A stretch of DNA of 64,000 nucleotides from Ktedonosporobacter rubrisoli (GTDB lineage: Bacteria > Chloroflexota > Ktedonobacteria > Ktedonobacterales > Ktedonobacteraceae): contig NZ_CP035758.1 of NCBI RefSeq assembly GCF_004208415.1, positions 3,720,001 to 3,784,000 of the forward strand, written 5' to 3'. Made by a program: the position numbers and the translations under genes. Positions within the stretch are counted from its first letter, which is position 1, and every line of letters starts with the position of its first letter. The notes under the pieces are model-generated. The model saw only the letters and a list, made by a program, of their open reading frames with translations, was not told the DNA's origin and did no database searches. Shown one piece after another: positions 19,801 to 28,358 of this stretch.

Positions 19801-19945
19801 GGGCTATACTGACGCACAAGTAGCCGATGCGCTGATAATCAGTCCGCGCACGGTCCACGCTCATTTGCGCTCCATCTATAACAAGCTTGGCATATCCTCA
19901 CGCTTTGCAGCAATTCATTACGCCCATACTGCCCATCTCCTGTAA
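16877..19945 (+). CDS. STAND ATPase LuxR-type regulator (NB-ARC, TPR, HTH)
   Basis: This is a 1022-residue signalling ATPase with a GTG start after GAAGGGA. The N-terminal 110 residues form a small basic domain common in Ktedonobacteria-type regulators. The NB-ARC-like ATPase begins near 155 with Walker A GTGGVGKTRLA, Walker B LLVLDNFE and the GLPLALELAAARL motif. TPR-like helical repeats run from about 540 to 880. The C-terminal 65 residues are a LuxR helix-turn-helix (LTSREIEVLRLVAKGY). It would bind a ligand on the repeat region, oligomerise with ATP and activate transcription. Its target is unknown; the nearest downstream gene is the dehydrogenase at 20116. Confidence 0.92.
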   Translation: MKANRIPVVKEQILTWYEEANQHQLMVGSAAWYTWLEHASRFSFEGKEGSFTARKEPGQHGGMYWKAYRKAAGKLRRIYLGKSEALTHELLSTVATRFSGQQTREPSSLIPHQKSWSKHQLTAPAFPSNMSKPTFSGASALDLNIGRPLSPSKTPLPLTRLLGREQELAEGCRLLRQTVVRLLTLTGTGGVGKTRLAIEIAAMLQSDFADGVHFVQLASIQDPAFVLPTIARGFQFQGSGTTSPLEFLQTTLHNRHMLLVLDNFEQVIEAAPLLVELLTFCQSLKIMLTSREPLHVRGERLLSLQPLALPHAEAFGNQETFASYGAITLFVERAQEILPAFQLTSENAPLVAEICQRLDGLPLALELAAARLKLFSLHELLERLEKQRLALLADGPRDVPARQQTLRATLQWSYNLLSPAEQHLFRLLASFANGCTLSALEAISYTLGDQAASPLEAVTSLLNKHLLYQREQDHGERRLLMLETIREYGWECLLACHELEEVREAQARYYVHLTEEAASSTGEVQERWFDRIEWERDNLRVLLKWLVERGEQGQGIEMALRLAGAVAQFWTLRWYHWYVSEERYWVERALTNNTEVAPIIKAKALQAAAWLAVAQDDARRAEELYQKSLERYRKANAKAGLAPAYHWLGYLAWNAQRDSSKAQALLAECYKFAEDDKTLLALAHTTSGNMAIDQGNSDVAQEHLEQSLILCKASQNKKNLARALRGLGRVRLAQGDIAAGYALIEESLAYCRKTKNRLHQAYALDLLGRIACFQNDLASARAFLEEGLATLRILGIQRHCAYALAHLAHVAMLQGDIEAAHQLFTESLTQLYRLADYAGVATCLQRWGTILARQGSLQEATQLWGYAEVRRQAAKPHHFALPIEHIHFEQQDYELSHSEVRRQLGRQAFNSAWAEGQKLTLEQVLVLGKYPSPIHQAHGDANNQAEPNTFKQPASTTHIDALTSREIEVLRLVAKGYTDAQVADALIISPRTVHAHLRSIYNKLGISSRFAAIHYAHTAHLL

Positions 19946-20115
19946 CCGACCCCTTTTCGTAGCTTTCTACAAATTACCTACGTATTCCTTCGCTCTCTCC
20001 AGCCACACAAATATACCTGATTACCGATGTGCCTGCCTGCTCCATTTTATATACTCTCCTTACGCTAAGTGCGATGCAAATAAGCAAAATTCAACACTGC
20101 GAAGAAAGGAAATAT

Positions 20116-21099
20116 ATGAAAGCGATTCGAGTTTATCGGGCAGGTGGACCAGAAGTACTCCAAATTGAGGATCAACCGAAGCCTACACCTCGACCTGGTT
20201 GGGTGCTTATTCACGTAAAGGCCTTTGGCTTAAACCGTTCCGAGATCTACACACGGCAAGGGCATTCGCCTAACGTAAAATTTCCACGTATTCTTGGCAT
20301 CGAGTGCGTTGGAACCGTTGAGGCAGCGCCAGGAACAGATCTGGCCGTGGGCCAAACCGTTGCCGCTCTCATGGGTGAAATGGGCCGCGAGTATGATGGA
20401 GGTTACGCTGAATATGCGCTCATTCCAGCCCATCAGGTTATCCCACTCCAGACGAATTTAGACTGGGCAACGCTGGCAGCGATTCCTGAAACTTTTCTGA
20501 CTGCCTGGGGCTCGCTCGTCGATGCCATGGAGGTTAAAGCCGGCCAGACCCTGCTGATTCGGGGCGGAACATCTTCAGTTGGCATGGCAGCTCTGGCGCT
20601 GGCAAAGGATATGGGCTTGCAGGTTATCACAACTACTCGTAGCCCTGCAAAGTTAGACAGGTTACGACAGAGAGGGGCTGATCATGTCATTCTCGATACA
20701 GGCCAGATAGCGGCAGAAGTTAAGCGTATTGTTCCCGGAGGTGTTCATGGTGTTTTAGAGCTTGTGGGAGTCGCAACGCTTCTAGACTCGTTGCATGCAG
20801 TTGCCCCGCGTGGAATCGTTTGCAATAGTGGCATTCTCTGCGATGCTTGGGTAATGCAGCGCTTTGAACCTTTAGTCGAGATCCCTTCGATGGTAAGGCT
20901 AACGGCCTATAGCACCTCATATACAGTAACTGCCGAGGCAAGCGCTACGGCTCTTCAGCATATTGTCGAGGGAGTTGCACAGGGTCGCTATCACGTAGAT
21001 CTGGATCGGATCTTCCAATTTGACGAAATCGTCGAGGCCCATCGCTATATGGAAGAGAATAGGGCAACAGGTAAGCTAGTAGTCATGACGAATTCCTGA
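20116..21099 (+). CDS. Zinc-type alcohol dehydrogenase / quinone oxidoreductase-like
   Basis: This 327-residue MDR-superfamily enzyme has a GroES-like N-terminal domain (GLNRSEIYTRQGHSP, GIECVGTVEA) and an NADPH-binding Rossmann domain with IRGGTSSVGMAALALAKDMG near 150 and TTRSPAKLDRL after it. The catalytic and structural zinc cysteines are absent, which points to the zinc-free quinone oxidoreductase branch despite some database labels. The start is the ATG at 20116 after GAAAGGA; the frame is open further upstream without support. It follows the LuxR-type gene by 170 bases. Confidence 0.9.
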   Translation: MKAIRVYRAGGPEVLQIEDQPKPTPRPGWVLIHVKAFGLNRSEIYTRQGHSPNVKFPRILGIECVGTVEAAPGTDLAVGQTVAALMGEMGREYDGGYAEYALIPAHQVIPLQTNLDWATLAAIPETFLTAWGSLVDAMEVKAGQTLLIRGGTSSVGMAALALAKDMGLQVITTTRSPAKLDRLRQRGADHVILDTGQIAAEVKRIVPGGVHGVLELVGVATLLDSLHAVAPRGIVCNSGILCDAWVMQRFEPLVEIPSMVRLTAYSTSYTVTAEASATALQHIVEGVAQGRYHVDLDRIFQFDEIVEAHRYMEENRATGKLVVMTNS

Positions 21100-21197
21100 T
21101 ATGTCGAAGCCCAACGCACATTCAAAGAAGGATTTGGCTATGCGACGAAATCGCTGTGGCATAAAGCGAGGAAGGGTTCAATCAGCTCATCTGGCGG

Positions 21198-21232
21198 CAA
21201 CGGAGATGCATTTTTGGAATGTATCTCCGTTG
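21198..21232. terminator. 15-bp hairpin between convergent genes
   Basis: Arms at 21198-21212 and 21218-21232 pair with one mismatch around a 5-base loop (core CGGAGAT). It sits between the stops of the dehydrogenase (21099, plus) and peptidase E (21305, minus) and may serve both transcripts. There is no T run on either side. Confidence 0.45.
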
Positions 21233-21304
21233 TCCCCTGCATCTAATTAGACGCTCGCTGGATTAATATGCCAGTAACAGCATAACGTGTTGCGCATTAA
21301 TAGG

Positions 21305-22036
21305 CTACTTTTGATCAAAGCGAGCAGGTAAATCCAGCAGCCAGGAGAGGTCTGTGCCCGCTTCAATCTCCACAGATTCTTGCTGGCGCCGAAATAGCCG
21401 GGCTCCAACCGTACCGTTGAGGTATAGCTTCTGGCCGCTACGCCTGAGCCAGGCGCCCTCTCGCATCCCCAGGATAGCCACATCGTTCTCTTCGAGAAAT
21501 TGTTCCAGGCGATCTTTGCGCGTCTCTCCCATATAAACCAGACGTGGGTCAGGCTCAATATAGTGGGGGTTAATCTGGAATGGAATGAGCCCAAAGGAGG
21601 CAAAAGAGTCTGGCTGGACGATAGGCATATCGTTGGTAGTACGTAATGTTGGGCAAGCCATGTTAGTTCCAGCACTCGATCCCATATAGCGCAGCGCACC
21701 AGCTTCGACTCGTTGACGAACCACTTCTAGCAAATTTAACTGCTGCAGGCTTTTTAATAAACGGAAGCTGTTTCCTCCACCTACGAATAAGGCCTTGGCT
21801 TCCTTCAGAGCCTCTTGGGGCTTCTCTTGTGTATGTAAGCCAACCAGCGAAATACCTAGCGGCTCGAAAACAGTTTGAGCCTTCGCCGTGTAGTCATCAT
21901 AATCAGCCAGAGCATAGGGCGCAAAATATACTTTACGAATATCTCCCAGAAATTCTTGTATTGCAGACATAGCATGTTCTAGATATGTCATGCCATGCAC
22001 AGTCGAGTTGCTCAAAAGCAAAAGTTCAGATCCCAT
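21305..22036 (-). CDS. pepE: Peptidase E (dipeptidase E, S51 family)
   Basis: This 243-residue cytoplasmic serine peptidase cleaves Asp-X dipeptides. Visible family features are the opening LLLLSNST, FVGGGNSFRLLK near 85, the nucleophile elbow GSSAGTNMA near residue 120 with the catalytic serine, and FQINPHY near 153 with the catalytic histidine. Length fits the family (about 230). Transcribed alone, convergent with the dehydrogenase gene. Confidence 0.92.
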   Translation of the reverse strand: MGSELLLLSNSTVHGMTYLEHAMSAIQEFLGDIRKVYFAPYALADYDDYTAKAQTVFEPLGISLVGLHTQEKPQEALKEAKALFVGGGNSFRLLKSLQQLNLLEVVRQRVEAGALRYMGSSAGTNMACPTLRTTNDMPIVQPDSFASFGLIPFQINPHYIEPDPRLVYMGETRKDRLEQFLEENDVAILGMREGAWLRRSGQKLYLNGTVGARLFRRQQESVEIEAGTDLSWLLDLPARFDQK

Positions 22037-22349
22037 ATTTCACCTTCCTATAATTATCCGCCAGAGGTAAAGCCGCGCAATCGGGGACGCGAGCTCTACA
22101 GATTCGCTTGCGCTAAGTATTTTCTCTGTCAGATTATATCAGCTCTCTTGAAAGTCTCTTACCGTTTCTGCTCCCATCGCTTCGGACCTGCTCTCTATAG
22201 GATGTTTTTCCATACTAGGTAAGTTTAATTTGCGTACTTGTTTTCTTCTTCGCTATCCAGTACATTCATCATAACAGATACATAAATTTACTGAATTACT
22301 GTCGTCCTGTCTACCTATCAAACAGTTGAAGGTATAGAAAGAGAAGCTA
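22037..22349. other. Divergent promoter region
   Basis: This 313-base AT-rich gap holds the outward promoters of peptidase E (left) and the peroxiredoxin operon (right). I see no gene and no clear operator in it. Confidence 0.4.
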
Positions 22350-23042
22350 ATGACTAAGTTCGATCCAAAATCATACGATTTATCACAACAGCTCGCCGCC
22401 TTACAATCTCAAGCGGAAGTCCAACTTCCTGGCAAACTGCTACAACAGTCATCTCGTCCTATTGAGCAACTTATCGCTACGGGCGCGGTCAACAAGGTGC
22501 TTAAGGAAGACGAGCGCGCTCCCGATTTCACGCTGCCCGATGCCTTTGGCCATCCAGTCGCCCTTGCGCAGCTACTCAAGCACGGGCCTGTTGTAATAGC
22601 TTTTTATCTTGGTGTCTGGTGCCCATACTGCAATCTACAATTACACGCATATCAACAGGCGTTGCCACAACTACAGGCATTGGGAGCATCGCTGGTGGCA
22701 ATCTCACCGCAAACACCTGATCACAGCCTTACCCTCGTGGAAAAGCAGGCCTTAACCTTTAGCGTCTTGAGCGATGCGGGTAATCAGGTCGCCCGCCAGT
22801 TTGGGCTCGTCTTTACGCTTGATGAAGCCACGCGGATAGCGCACAAGCAGCTAGGGACTGATCTGCCTGAATACAATGGTGATGAATCCTGGGAATTACC
22901 AATGCCAGGCACATTTCTTATCGATCAAACCGGTGTCATTCGCCTGGCATTTGTCGATCCCAACTTCACGCGGCGTCTCGATCCCTCAATTATCATCGCC
23001 CAACTCAACAAACTTATTGATAGGGCTGGTTCTGAGGCATAA
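22350..23042 (+). CDS. Peroxiredoxin-like (AhpC/TSA) family protein
   Basis: This 230-residue thioredoxin-fold protein has the sequence YLGVWCPYCNLQL, with cysteines at residues 91 and 94 forming a CxxC pair where typical peroxiredoxins carry a single peroxidatic cysteine. APDFTLPDAFG marks the domain start and PGTFLID the later strand. It would reduce peroxides or act as a thiol oxidoreductase. A 55-residue helical lead precedes the domain. The methyltransferase gene follows after 51 bases on the same strand. Confidence 0.88.
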   Translation: MTKFDPKSYDLSQQLAALQSQAEVQLPGKLLQQSSRPIEQLIATGAVNKVLKEDERAPDFTLPDAFGHPVALAQLLKHGPVVIAFYLGVWCPYCNLQLHAYQQALPQLQALGASLVAISPQTPDHSLTLVEKQALTFSVLSDAGNQVARQFGLVFTLDEATRIAHKQLGTDLPEYNGDESWELPMPGTFLIDQTGVIRLAFVDPNFTRRLDPSIIIAQLNKLIDRAGSEA

Positions 23043-23093
23043 CCATTTGTTCAGAAAGAAAATACGTATCCCAATTAAAAAGGAGCAGAAGCT

Positions 23094-23777
23094 ATGCATA
23101 CATTTACCCATACTCCATCCAGTGAAGCGCAAGCCGGTAAGACCCAGGGGCATGTGATCAACTGGGGCTGGCGCTACGATTTGATGCTCTGGTGGCATAA
23201 TCTTACTGTGCATGGTAAGTGGCAAGAACTTCAATATATGATAGCCGGGCTTGCCCAGTTTCAACCAGGAGAAAGCGTACTTGACGTAGGTTGTGGTACC
23301 GGGAAGTTAGCCCTGATAGCGCGCAGGCTCGTTGGCCCTACTGGTCGTGTGCACGGCATCGATCCAGGACCAAAGCAGATTGCGCGTGCGCGTTCTAAAG
23401 CCCGAAGAACGGGCCTCTCTATCAATTTCCAGATAGGGGTTATTGAGCGCATGGCCTTCCCAGATCAGTCGTTTGATATCGGCTTGAGCACCTTTATGAT
23501 GCACGTCTTGCCTAATAATCTCAAGCATGAGGGGCTTGCCGAAATCGCTCGTGTGCTCAAGCCGGGAGGCCGTTTACTCATCGTCGACACGAAGCGACCC
23601 GTTGAAAGTGCTGAACGGTCAGATAGGCCTATCCACGTCGGCCCCTGGAACAGCGGTATTCAAGACCTGCCGCAATTGCTCAGGGAAGCAGGCTTTACTC
23701 AGATTGAAAGCGGCGACATAGAAATGGGGGAGAAGAAGTTTCCAGAGCTTGGTTTTGTCAAGGCCCATCTGGGTTAG
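23094..23777 (+). CDS. Class I SAM-dependent methyltransferase
   Basis: This 227-residue methyltransferase has motif I (LDVGCGTGKLALIA, about 62-75) and the acidic ribose-binding motif HGIDPGPKQI. FDIGLSTFMMHVLPN corresponds to motif IV, and the post-domain is GGRLLIVDTKRP. It resembles UbiE/arsenite-type methyltransferases acting on small molecules. AAGGAG precedes the ATG by eight bases. It may be cotranscribed with the peroxiredoxin gene. Substrate unknown. Confidence 0.9.
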   Translation: MHTFTHTPSSEAQAGKTQGHVINWGWRYDLMLWWHNLTVHGKWQELQYMIAGLAQFQPGESVLDVGCGTGKLALIARRLVGPTGRVHGIDPGPKQIARARSKARRTGLSINFQIGVIERMAFPDQSFDIGLSTFMMHVLPNNLKHEGLAEIARVLKPGGRLLIVDTKRPVESAERSDRPIHVGPWNSGIQDLPQLLREAGFTQIESGDIEMGEKKFPELGFVKAHLG

Positions 23778-23965
23778 TGCAACTTCCATCGACACATGCA
23801 ATTTAAACGCAATATAAAACTCGCACCAGTGAACTCATGCGAGCAATAAACTTTTCAAAATCATGACAGAAGATGTCAGATGCCAGGCGGTACTGTTTGA
23901 TACAAGGAACGCAATATGGATGTTTTCCTCTTCCTCATTGAGAGGACGACAAGAAAGGATAACTT

Positions 23966-24841
23966 ATGCAACAGGACTTGTTCGAGCACTACCGCGCTTT
24001 CAGTCAATTTACCTATCCCGGCCTCTATCAGGAGAGATTGCAGCGCGATCTCCCTGTGGACATTGGACAAGCTGGCCGCCTTATCAAGCAGCAGGTCATC
24101 CATAGCCTTTCGTTGTCTGCAAGCAGAGAAGGAGGCCAGACCAATCCCGCCTATGGAAATATAGGCCAGGTGCCCTGGTATCGCCAGGGGGAAGATGACT
24201 ACTTCCCAACCGCTACAGCGATGCTCGCCGAACTCTGCCGCCGCGATCCACGTGGCTTTGTCTCAGATCGAGCTGTAGAAAATAAGCTCATCATTACCTG
24301 CCGCTTTGTCGCCATTCTCATGGCCTCAATCTTGAAGGCCCGGGGAATACCAGATCGTGTCCGCACTGGCTATGCTCCCTACATCCGCTCTGACCGGATG
24401 GAGGTCCACTGGATCACCCAATACTGGTACACACCCGAGCAGCGCTGGATCACTATTGATGCTGATACCTCGCTCGAAAAGCGCCCTTTTGATCCTTTCG
24501 ATATGCCGCCTGGTACCTTTAACTTTGCAGCGCATGCCTGGTTGGCCGTACGGAAGGGCCAGCAGGATGCAAGCGCCTACATTGTTGATAGCGTGGACGC
24601 GCTAGAAAATCTCGCGACTCAGGTCTTCTTTGATTTCCACTGTCTGATGAACAATGAGATTACTTATATGCAGGCTCCCATTTTCATCGCCATCGATTTC
24701 AAGACCGTGGGGGAAGAGAAATTGCAGGCAATTGACACTCTGGCAAACCTCATGCAGCATCCCGATGAAAACTTTGCTCAGCTCAAAACTATCTGGGAGA
24801 CTAAGCATGAGTTTCGCCTCCTGCACGGCTCACTTGTTTAA
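23966..24841 (+). CDS. Transglutaminase-like domain protein
   Basis: This 291-residue protein carries the transglutaminase-core papain-fold triad, with Cys112 in TCRFVAILMASILKARGIP, His149 in MEVHWITQYW, and Asp165 or Asp167 in WITIDAD. Bacterial relatives are proteases or amidases rather than crosslinkers. It has no signal peptide, so it is cytoplasmic. GAAAGGA precedes the ATG. It stands between the methyltransferase and a stretch of gene remnants. Confidence 0.82.
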   Translation: MQQDLFEHYRAFSQFTYPGLYQERLQRDLPVDIGQAGRLIKQQVIHSLSLSASREGGQTNPAYGNIGQVPWYRQGEDDYFPTATAMLAELCRRDPRGFVSDRAVENKLIITCRFVAILMASILKARGIPDRVRTGYAPYIRSDRMEVHWITQYWYTPEQRWITIDADTSLEKRPFDPFDMPPGTFNFAAHAWLAVRKGQQDASAYIVDSVDALENLATQVFFDFHCLMNNEITYMQAPIFIAIDFKTVGEEKLQAIDTLANLMQHPDENFAQLKTIWETKHEFRLLHGSLV

Positions 24842-24943
24842 AAAGCTTAATTATCTAAAAGGCTAAGATAATTTCACACAAGTTACTCTTGCTCTTCGCT
24901 CACGCTGGCGGCCTGAGGCTGCCAGCCCAACTGTTACTTCTTT

Positions 24944-25209
24944 TTGCGAATTGTCCCAGGCCAGCCATTAGCAGAAGAGTCATCAGTTTCAAATCAGGTA
25001 TTTCCTGCATCCAATCCAGATGGACTGACGGCCCGGGAGGTAGAGGTAATCCGCGTCGTGGCAGAGGGCTTGGCCAATGAGCAAGTAGCCGAGCACCTGA
25101 TCATCAATCCCCGCATGATCGATACCCGCCTGACTTTGATTACAGCATGATCGGGGTCTCATCGAGGGCCGCCGCCACGCGCTATGCCGTCGAACACCAT
25201 CTCCTCTGA
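24944..25209 (+). pseudogene. Remnant of a LuxR-type regulator C-terminus
   Basis: The frame from 24944 reads into LTAREVEVIRVVAEGLANE and QVAEHLIINPRMIDTRL, a LuxR helix-turn-helix, then hits a stop at 25148. Another frame continues the same domain as MIGVSSRAAATRYAVEHHLL up to a stop at 25207-25209. The domain is thus split by a small deletion or frameshift, and the large ATPase and repeat part expected upstream is missing. It is a decayed relative of the 16877-19945 regulator family. Confidence 0.7.
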
Positions 25210-25215
25210 TCACCT

Positions 25216-25233
25216 CTACGGAATTCTCCGTAG
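25216..25233. repeat. Short hairpin and repeated motif
   Basis: CTACGGA and TCCGTAG pair around AATTC-type sequence at 25216-25233. The 11-base string CGGAATTCTCC recurs about 68 bases later near 25287, each copy followed by a GCGTTT-containing segment. It lies in the decayed stretch between the LuxR and PNPOx remnants; no function is evident. Confidence 0.3.
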
Positions 25234-25453
25234 CATCGCTTCTCCTCTGGTGCGTTTCGCCTCCAGAGAAACGGCTTAGATTCACGGAATTCTCCCGATG
25301 CGTTTTGTCTCTCGACGGCTTACACTGTAAGCGGATCGTCCACCTCGCGTGAACACCCAACAGCTGGGCATCTCAGGCCTCGCGCGATCAGGAGATGGGG
25401 TTAACAACCACCTGTGAAAACCCGTATGATCTCAAACATGAAGGAGAGAAAAG

Positions 25454-25677
25454 ATGGCAAAGAAGGGGCCAGTAGACGAGCAGAACATCGATGGCTATGG
25501 TGCGCTGGCCATTCCATGGGATCGGGTGCATGAGCGATCTGAGGAGGATGCGGGCATTTCGCCAACCCACTGGCCGGCAACTGTGTGCCTGATGACAGGC
25601 TGCATGCCATACCTGTCTTGACGATCTGGATGGATGGTGCATTGACTATCTACGCGAAGTCATCTAATGGTTTCTGA
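25454..25677 (+). pseudogene. Truncated, frameshifted PNPOx-family gene
   Basis: ATG at 25454 follows AAGGAGAGAAAAG and reads MAKKGPVDEQNIDGYGALAI, then PWDRVHERSEEDAGISPTHW, the usual opening of small pyridoxamine-phosphate-oxidase-like FMN or F420 proteins. The frame shifts near 25585. The next frame gives the expected strand PDDRLHAIPVLTIWMDGALT before a stop at 25675. About half of a normal 130-150 residue protein is left. The gene is too short and broken to function. Confidence 0.65.
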
Positions 25678-25795
25678 GGATAGGGCACCTGCTTAACCTG
25701 GGTTAACAGATACGTGATGTTGCTGATCACCTCAAGTGATCCTCGCACACACGCATGAGTAAATGATGAGTAAATGATTAGGAAGGGATACTTCT

Positions 25796-26653
25796 ATGCG
25801 CTATGGACTCTTGCTCCCCAACTTTGGGAACTTTAGCGATGCACGCGAGTTGGCTGAACTTGCGCACCAGGCGGAGGAGGCGGGATGGCATGGCTGTTTC
25901 CTCTACGATACTCTCCACATGGGAAACCAGACGCTTCCCGCCTGTGATCCCTGGATTGCCCTCACCGCGGTTGCTATGCGCACGCAGCACATCCCCATAG
26001 GGCTGATGGTGGCGGCTCTCCCGCGACGTCGGCCCTGGAAAGTTGCGCGGGAAACGGTGACGTTGGATCATCTCTCGGGCGGGCGCCTGATCATGGGTGC
26101 CGGTGTTGGCGCGTCCTATGATCAAGGATTTACGGCGTTTGGCGAAGCAACTGATGTCAAGAAACGAGCCCAACTTCTCGATGAGAGCCTGGCCATTCTC
26201 CAGGGCCTATGGAGTGGGCAACCCTTTCACTACGACGGTTCCTGCTATCATGTCGAGGAGATTACGTTTCTTCCTCCTCCTGTACGGGCCCCTCACATTC
26301 CTCTTTGGATAGCAGGACTCTGGCCCAAAAAAGGGCCAATGGAAAGGAGTGTGCGCTTTGATGGAGTTTATCCGATAGTGCTCGATGCGGCCGGCGTCCC
26401 GGATAGCCGACTTGCGCCATCCACCATCAAAGATATCAAACGCTTTGTGCAGGATCGGCGCGCTCCTGGTTCGCCCTTTGACATCGTGACAGGAGGAGAC
26501 GTCTTTGATGCCCTTACGCACCCACAAGCGCAAGCTACCCTCGCCGCTCAGGCTGAGGCGGGAGCGACCTGGTGTCTGGAAGTCGTTGAAGCAGGGCAGG
26601 AGGTGGAGAGCGTGCGTTCCTCAATCTTACGCGGTGTGTCCACGCTTCCATAG
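25796..26653 (+). CDS. LLM class flavin-dependent oxidoreductase
   Basis: This 285-residue luciferase-like protein has the opening MRYGLLLPNFGNFSDARELA, the cofactor-site segments TLDHLSGGRLIMGAGVGASYD and HIPLWIAG. The form resembles F420- or FMN-dependent members (TIGR03619/03620-like). AAGGGA lies seven bases before the ATG. It is shorter than the LLM protein at 15493 and only distantly like it. It follows the two remnants and precedes a 440-base gap. Confidence 0.9.
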   Translation: MRYGLLLPNFGNFSDARELAELAHQAEEAGWHGCFLYDTLHMGNQTLPACDPWIALTAVAMRTQHIPIGLMVAALPRRRPWKVARETVTLDHLSGGRLIMGAGVGASYDQGFTAFGEATDVKKRAQLLDESLAILQGLWSGQPFHYDGSCYHVEEITFLPPPVRAPHIPLWIAGLWPKKGPMERSVRFDGVYPIVLDAAGVPDSRLAPSTIKDIKRFVQDRRAPGSPFDIVTGGDVFDALTHPQAQATLAAQAEAGATWCLEVVEAGQEVESVRSSILRGVSTLP

Positions 26654-27091
26654 ATGGCGAAAGGGATCAATACATAGACATGCAGAGCGCTTGATCAGAC
26701 TTCTACTAGAGGGAGTTATGGAAAGCCGTAAGGTTTCTACTCTGCTTTCGCTGGCAGGAGGCGACCATAGCATGAAGCGAGAAAAAGAACAGGGGCAAGA
26801 GCGTGGCCAGCTCTCCCCCTGTGGTATCATCCACGCGGATCGCTTCCAACACTCATCTCTCCCTTCAATGCAAAAAGATGCTGCAGAGAAGGTTTGACCA
26901 GGTATCCCTGAGTGCTGGCTACTGTCAATACGCGGGCTACATGCAAGGCACCTTGAGCAAAATCCGCGTGTTGAGCGCGCTCAAGTACATTTACAATGTA
27001 GAGGAAATCCTGACGCGTTTTGACAAGATCTTTATGGTATACTAGGCACGTCGGAAACACGTTTCCCCAAAACACGCTATGGAGGAATTCC
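26654..27091. other. Intergenic region with a hairpin
   Basis: No gene is well supported here. A 59-codon frame at 26719-26897 has an AGGGAG-like site, but its content is not recognisable. ACAGGGG at 26789 pairs with CCCCTGT at 26816, with an inner AGAGC/GCTCT pair. On the reverse strand this hairpin runs into a T-rich stretch, so it may be a terminator for an antisense transcript. Confidence 0.35.
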
Positions 27092-27997
27092 TTGCGAGCT
27101 GATCGACTTATTTCTCTTCTCTTGCTTCTGCAGACCAGAGGACGCATGACCGCTCAGGCTCTGGCAGAAAATCTGGAGGTTTCCGAGCGCACGATTTACC
27201 GCGATATCGAGGCCCTCAGTTTTGCCGGCATCCCGCTCTACACCGAGCGTGGGCCTGGCGGTGGCTGTGAACTACTCGACGGCTACCAAACCAGGTTGAC
27301 CGGACTGACTGAACCAGAAGTACGCGCGCTCTTTCTGCTGGACATCTCTATATCCCTGGCTGATCTCGGGCTTGATCAGGCGCGTGAAGATGCTCTCCTC
27401 AAGATCTCTGCAGCTCTTCCAGCACCTTCACGCGAGCAGGCCACACAGATGCGTCAGCGCATCTACCTGGATACAAGGCAACCAACTCACCCCAGACTAG
27501 AAACTTCTCACCTGAAGCTTATTCAGGAGGCGATCTGGCACGATTATACCTTGCACCTGACCTATAGAGGGTCCCCCAGCCGCTTTATCGATCCATATGG
27601 CCTTGTAAGGCAGGGCGGAACCTGGTATCTGGTTGGGTCAAGCTCGGGAACGATGCAAGTAGTCTGTATAACCCATATTCAAGCCGCTGAGTTAACTGAA
27701 CAACACTTCAGCCGTCCCACAGACTTTGACCTCGCTACTTATTGGGCCAACCAGAGCTCACTATCGAGCTATCAGGCCCCAATGCACAGCCGAAACAATC
27801 GGTCTCAAAAAAAATCAAAAATGAATTTTACTGTACCTGCACACAGGTCGCGGCAAAGTGGCTTCCATACAACTATCTCCTATAATAAAAAAAACCATTT
27901 ACGTTTGCCTCGCTTTTTTCGAGACCTCGCGCTCTCTCAAGTAATAGTATCGGAACTCCGCACTCCTTCAGGGCGGCTTGATCCCAATTGTGCTTGA
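27092..27997 (+). CDS. YafY-type HTH/WYL transcriptional regulator with altered C-terminus
   Basis: The TTG at 27092, six bases after GGAGG, starts LRADRLISLLLLLQTRGRMT, the classic beginning of this family. A helix-turn-helix (NLEVSERTIYRDIEALSFAG) and a WYL domain (about 135-215; SRFIDPYGLVRQGGTWYLVG) follow. These proteins sense small ligands or nucleic acids through WYL. The last 80 residues after FDLATYWANQ do not resemble the usual C-terminal extension. They are rich in Ser, Arg and Lys and lie over A-rich DNA, so the 3' end may be frameshifted or replaced. 301 residues in all. Confidence 0.8.
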   Translation: MRADRLISLLLLLQTRGRMTAQALAENLEVSERTIYRDIEALSFAGIPLYTERGPGGGCELLDGYQTRLTGLTEPEVRALFLLDISISLADLGLDQAREDALLKISAALPAPSREQATQMRQRIYLDTRQPTHPRLETSHLKLIQEAIWHDYTLHLTYRGSPSRFIDPYGLVRQGGTWYLVGSSSGTMQVVCITHIQAAELTEQHFSRPTDFDLATYWANQSSLSSYQAPMHSRNNRSQKKSKMNFTVPAHRSRQSGFHTTISYNKKNHLRLPRFFRDLALSQVIVSELRTPSGRLDPNCA

Positions 27998-28035
27998 GAG
28001 AACGCTACCTGACGCATGAGGTGAAACTGCCGGAC

Positions 28036-28233
28036 TTACAGACCCAGGTAGTGCGTTGAGCCTCGGCCCAACTCAAATAGATGTTTAACATCATCTACTT
28101 CAATGTAAGGCAAGTGACCAATGCGCCATACGAAATCAGGTGCAAGCAGATCACGTAGCCCGGTACTATTCCCCTGACAGTGAGCTTCGGCTACAAGGCG
28201 CGCAATTTCCTTGTTTTCCTCAAGCGACGGCAT
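28036..28233 (-). pseudogene. Truncated SnoaL/NTF2-like protein gene
   Basis: It has 65 codons from the ATG at 28233, which has GGGAGGG close upstream. MPSLEENKEIARLVAEAHCQ and the DLLAPDFVW segment match the first helix and strand of SnoaL-like ester cyclase-type proteins, which are normally about 130 residues. The frame ends early after ELGRGSTHYLGL. It is either a fragment or a very short relative; I favour a fragment because the second half of the cone fold is missing. Confidence 0.5.
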
Positions 28234-28358
28234 TATCCCTCCCGTCCTTTGCAACCAGAGATGTAGTCAGGTAGAATACCCATGGCATCTCCGGTGCTCA
28301 TAATCTCAGCAATACAGTGCAGCAAAGACGGTATCAATGGCCTCAAGCATGGGTGCAA

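Noticed and set aside
26719..26897. 59-codon plus-strand frame with a purine-rich site
   Set aside because: Contains a hairpin resembling a terminator and has no recognisable content; too weak to call.
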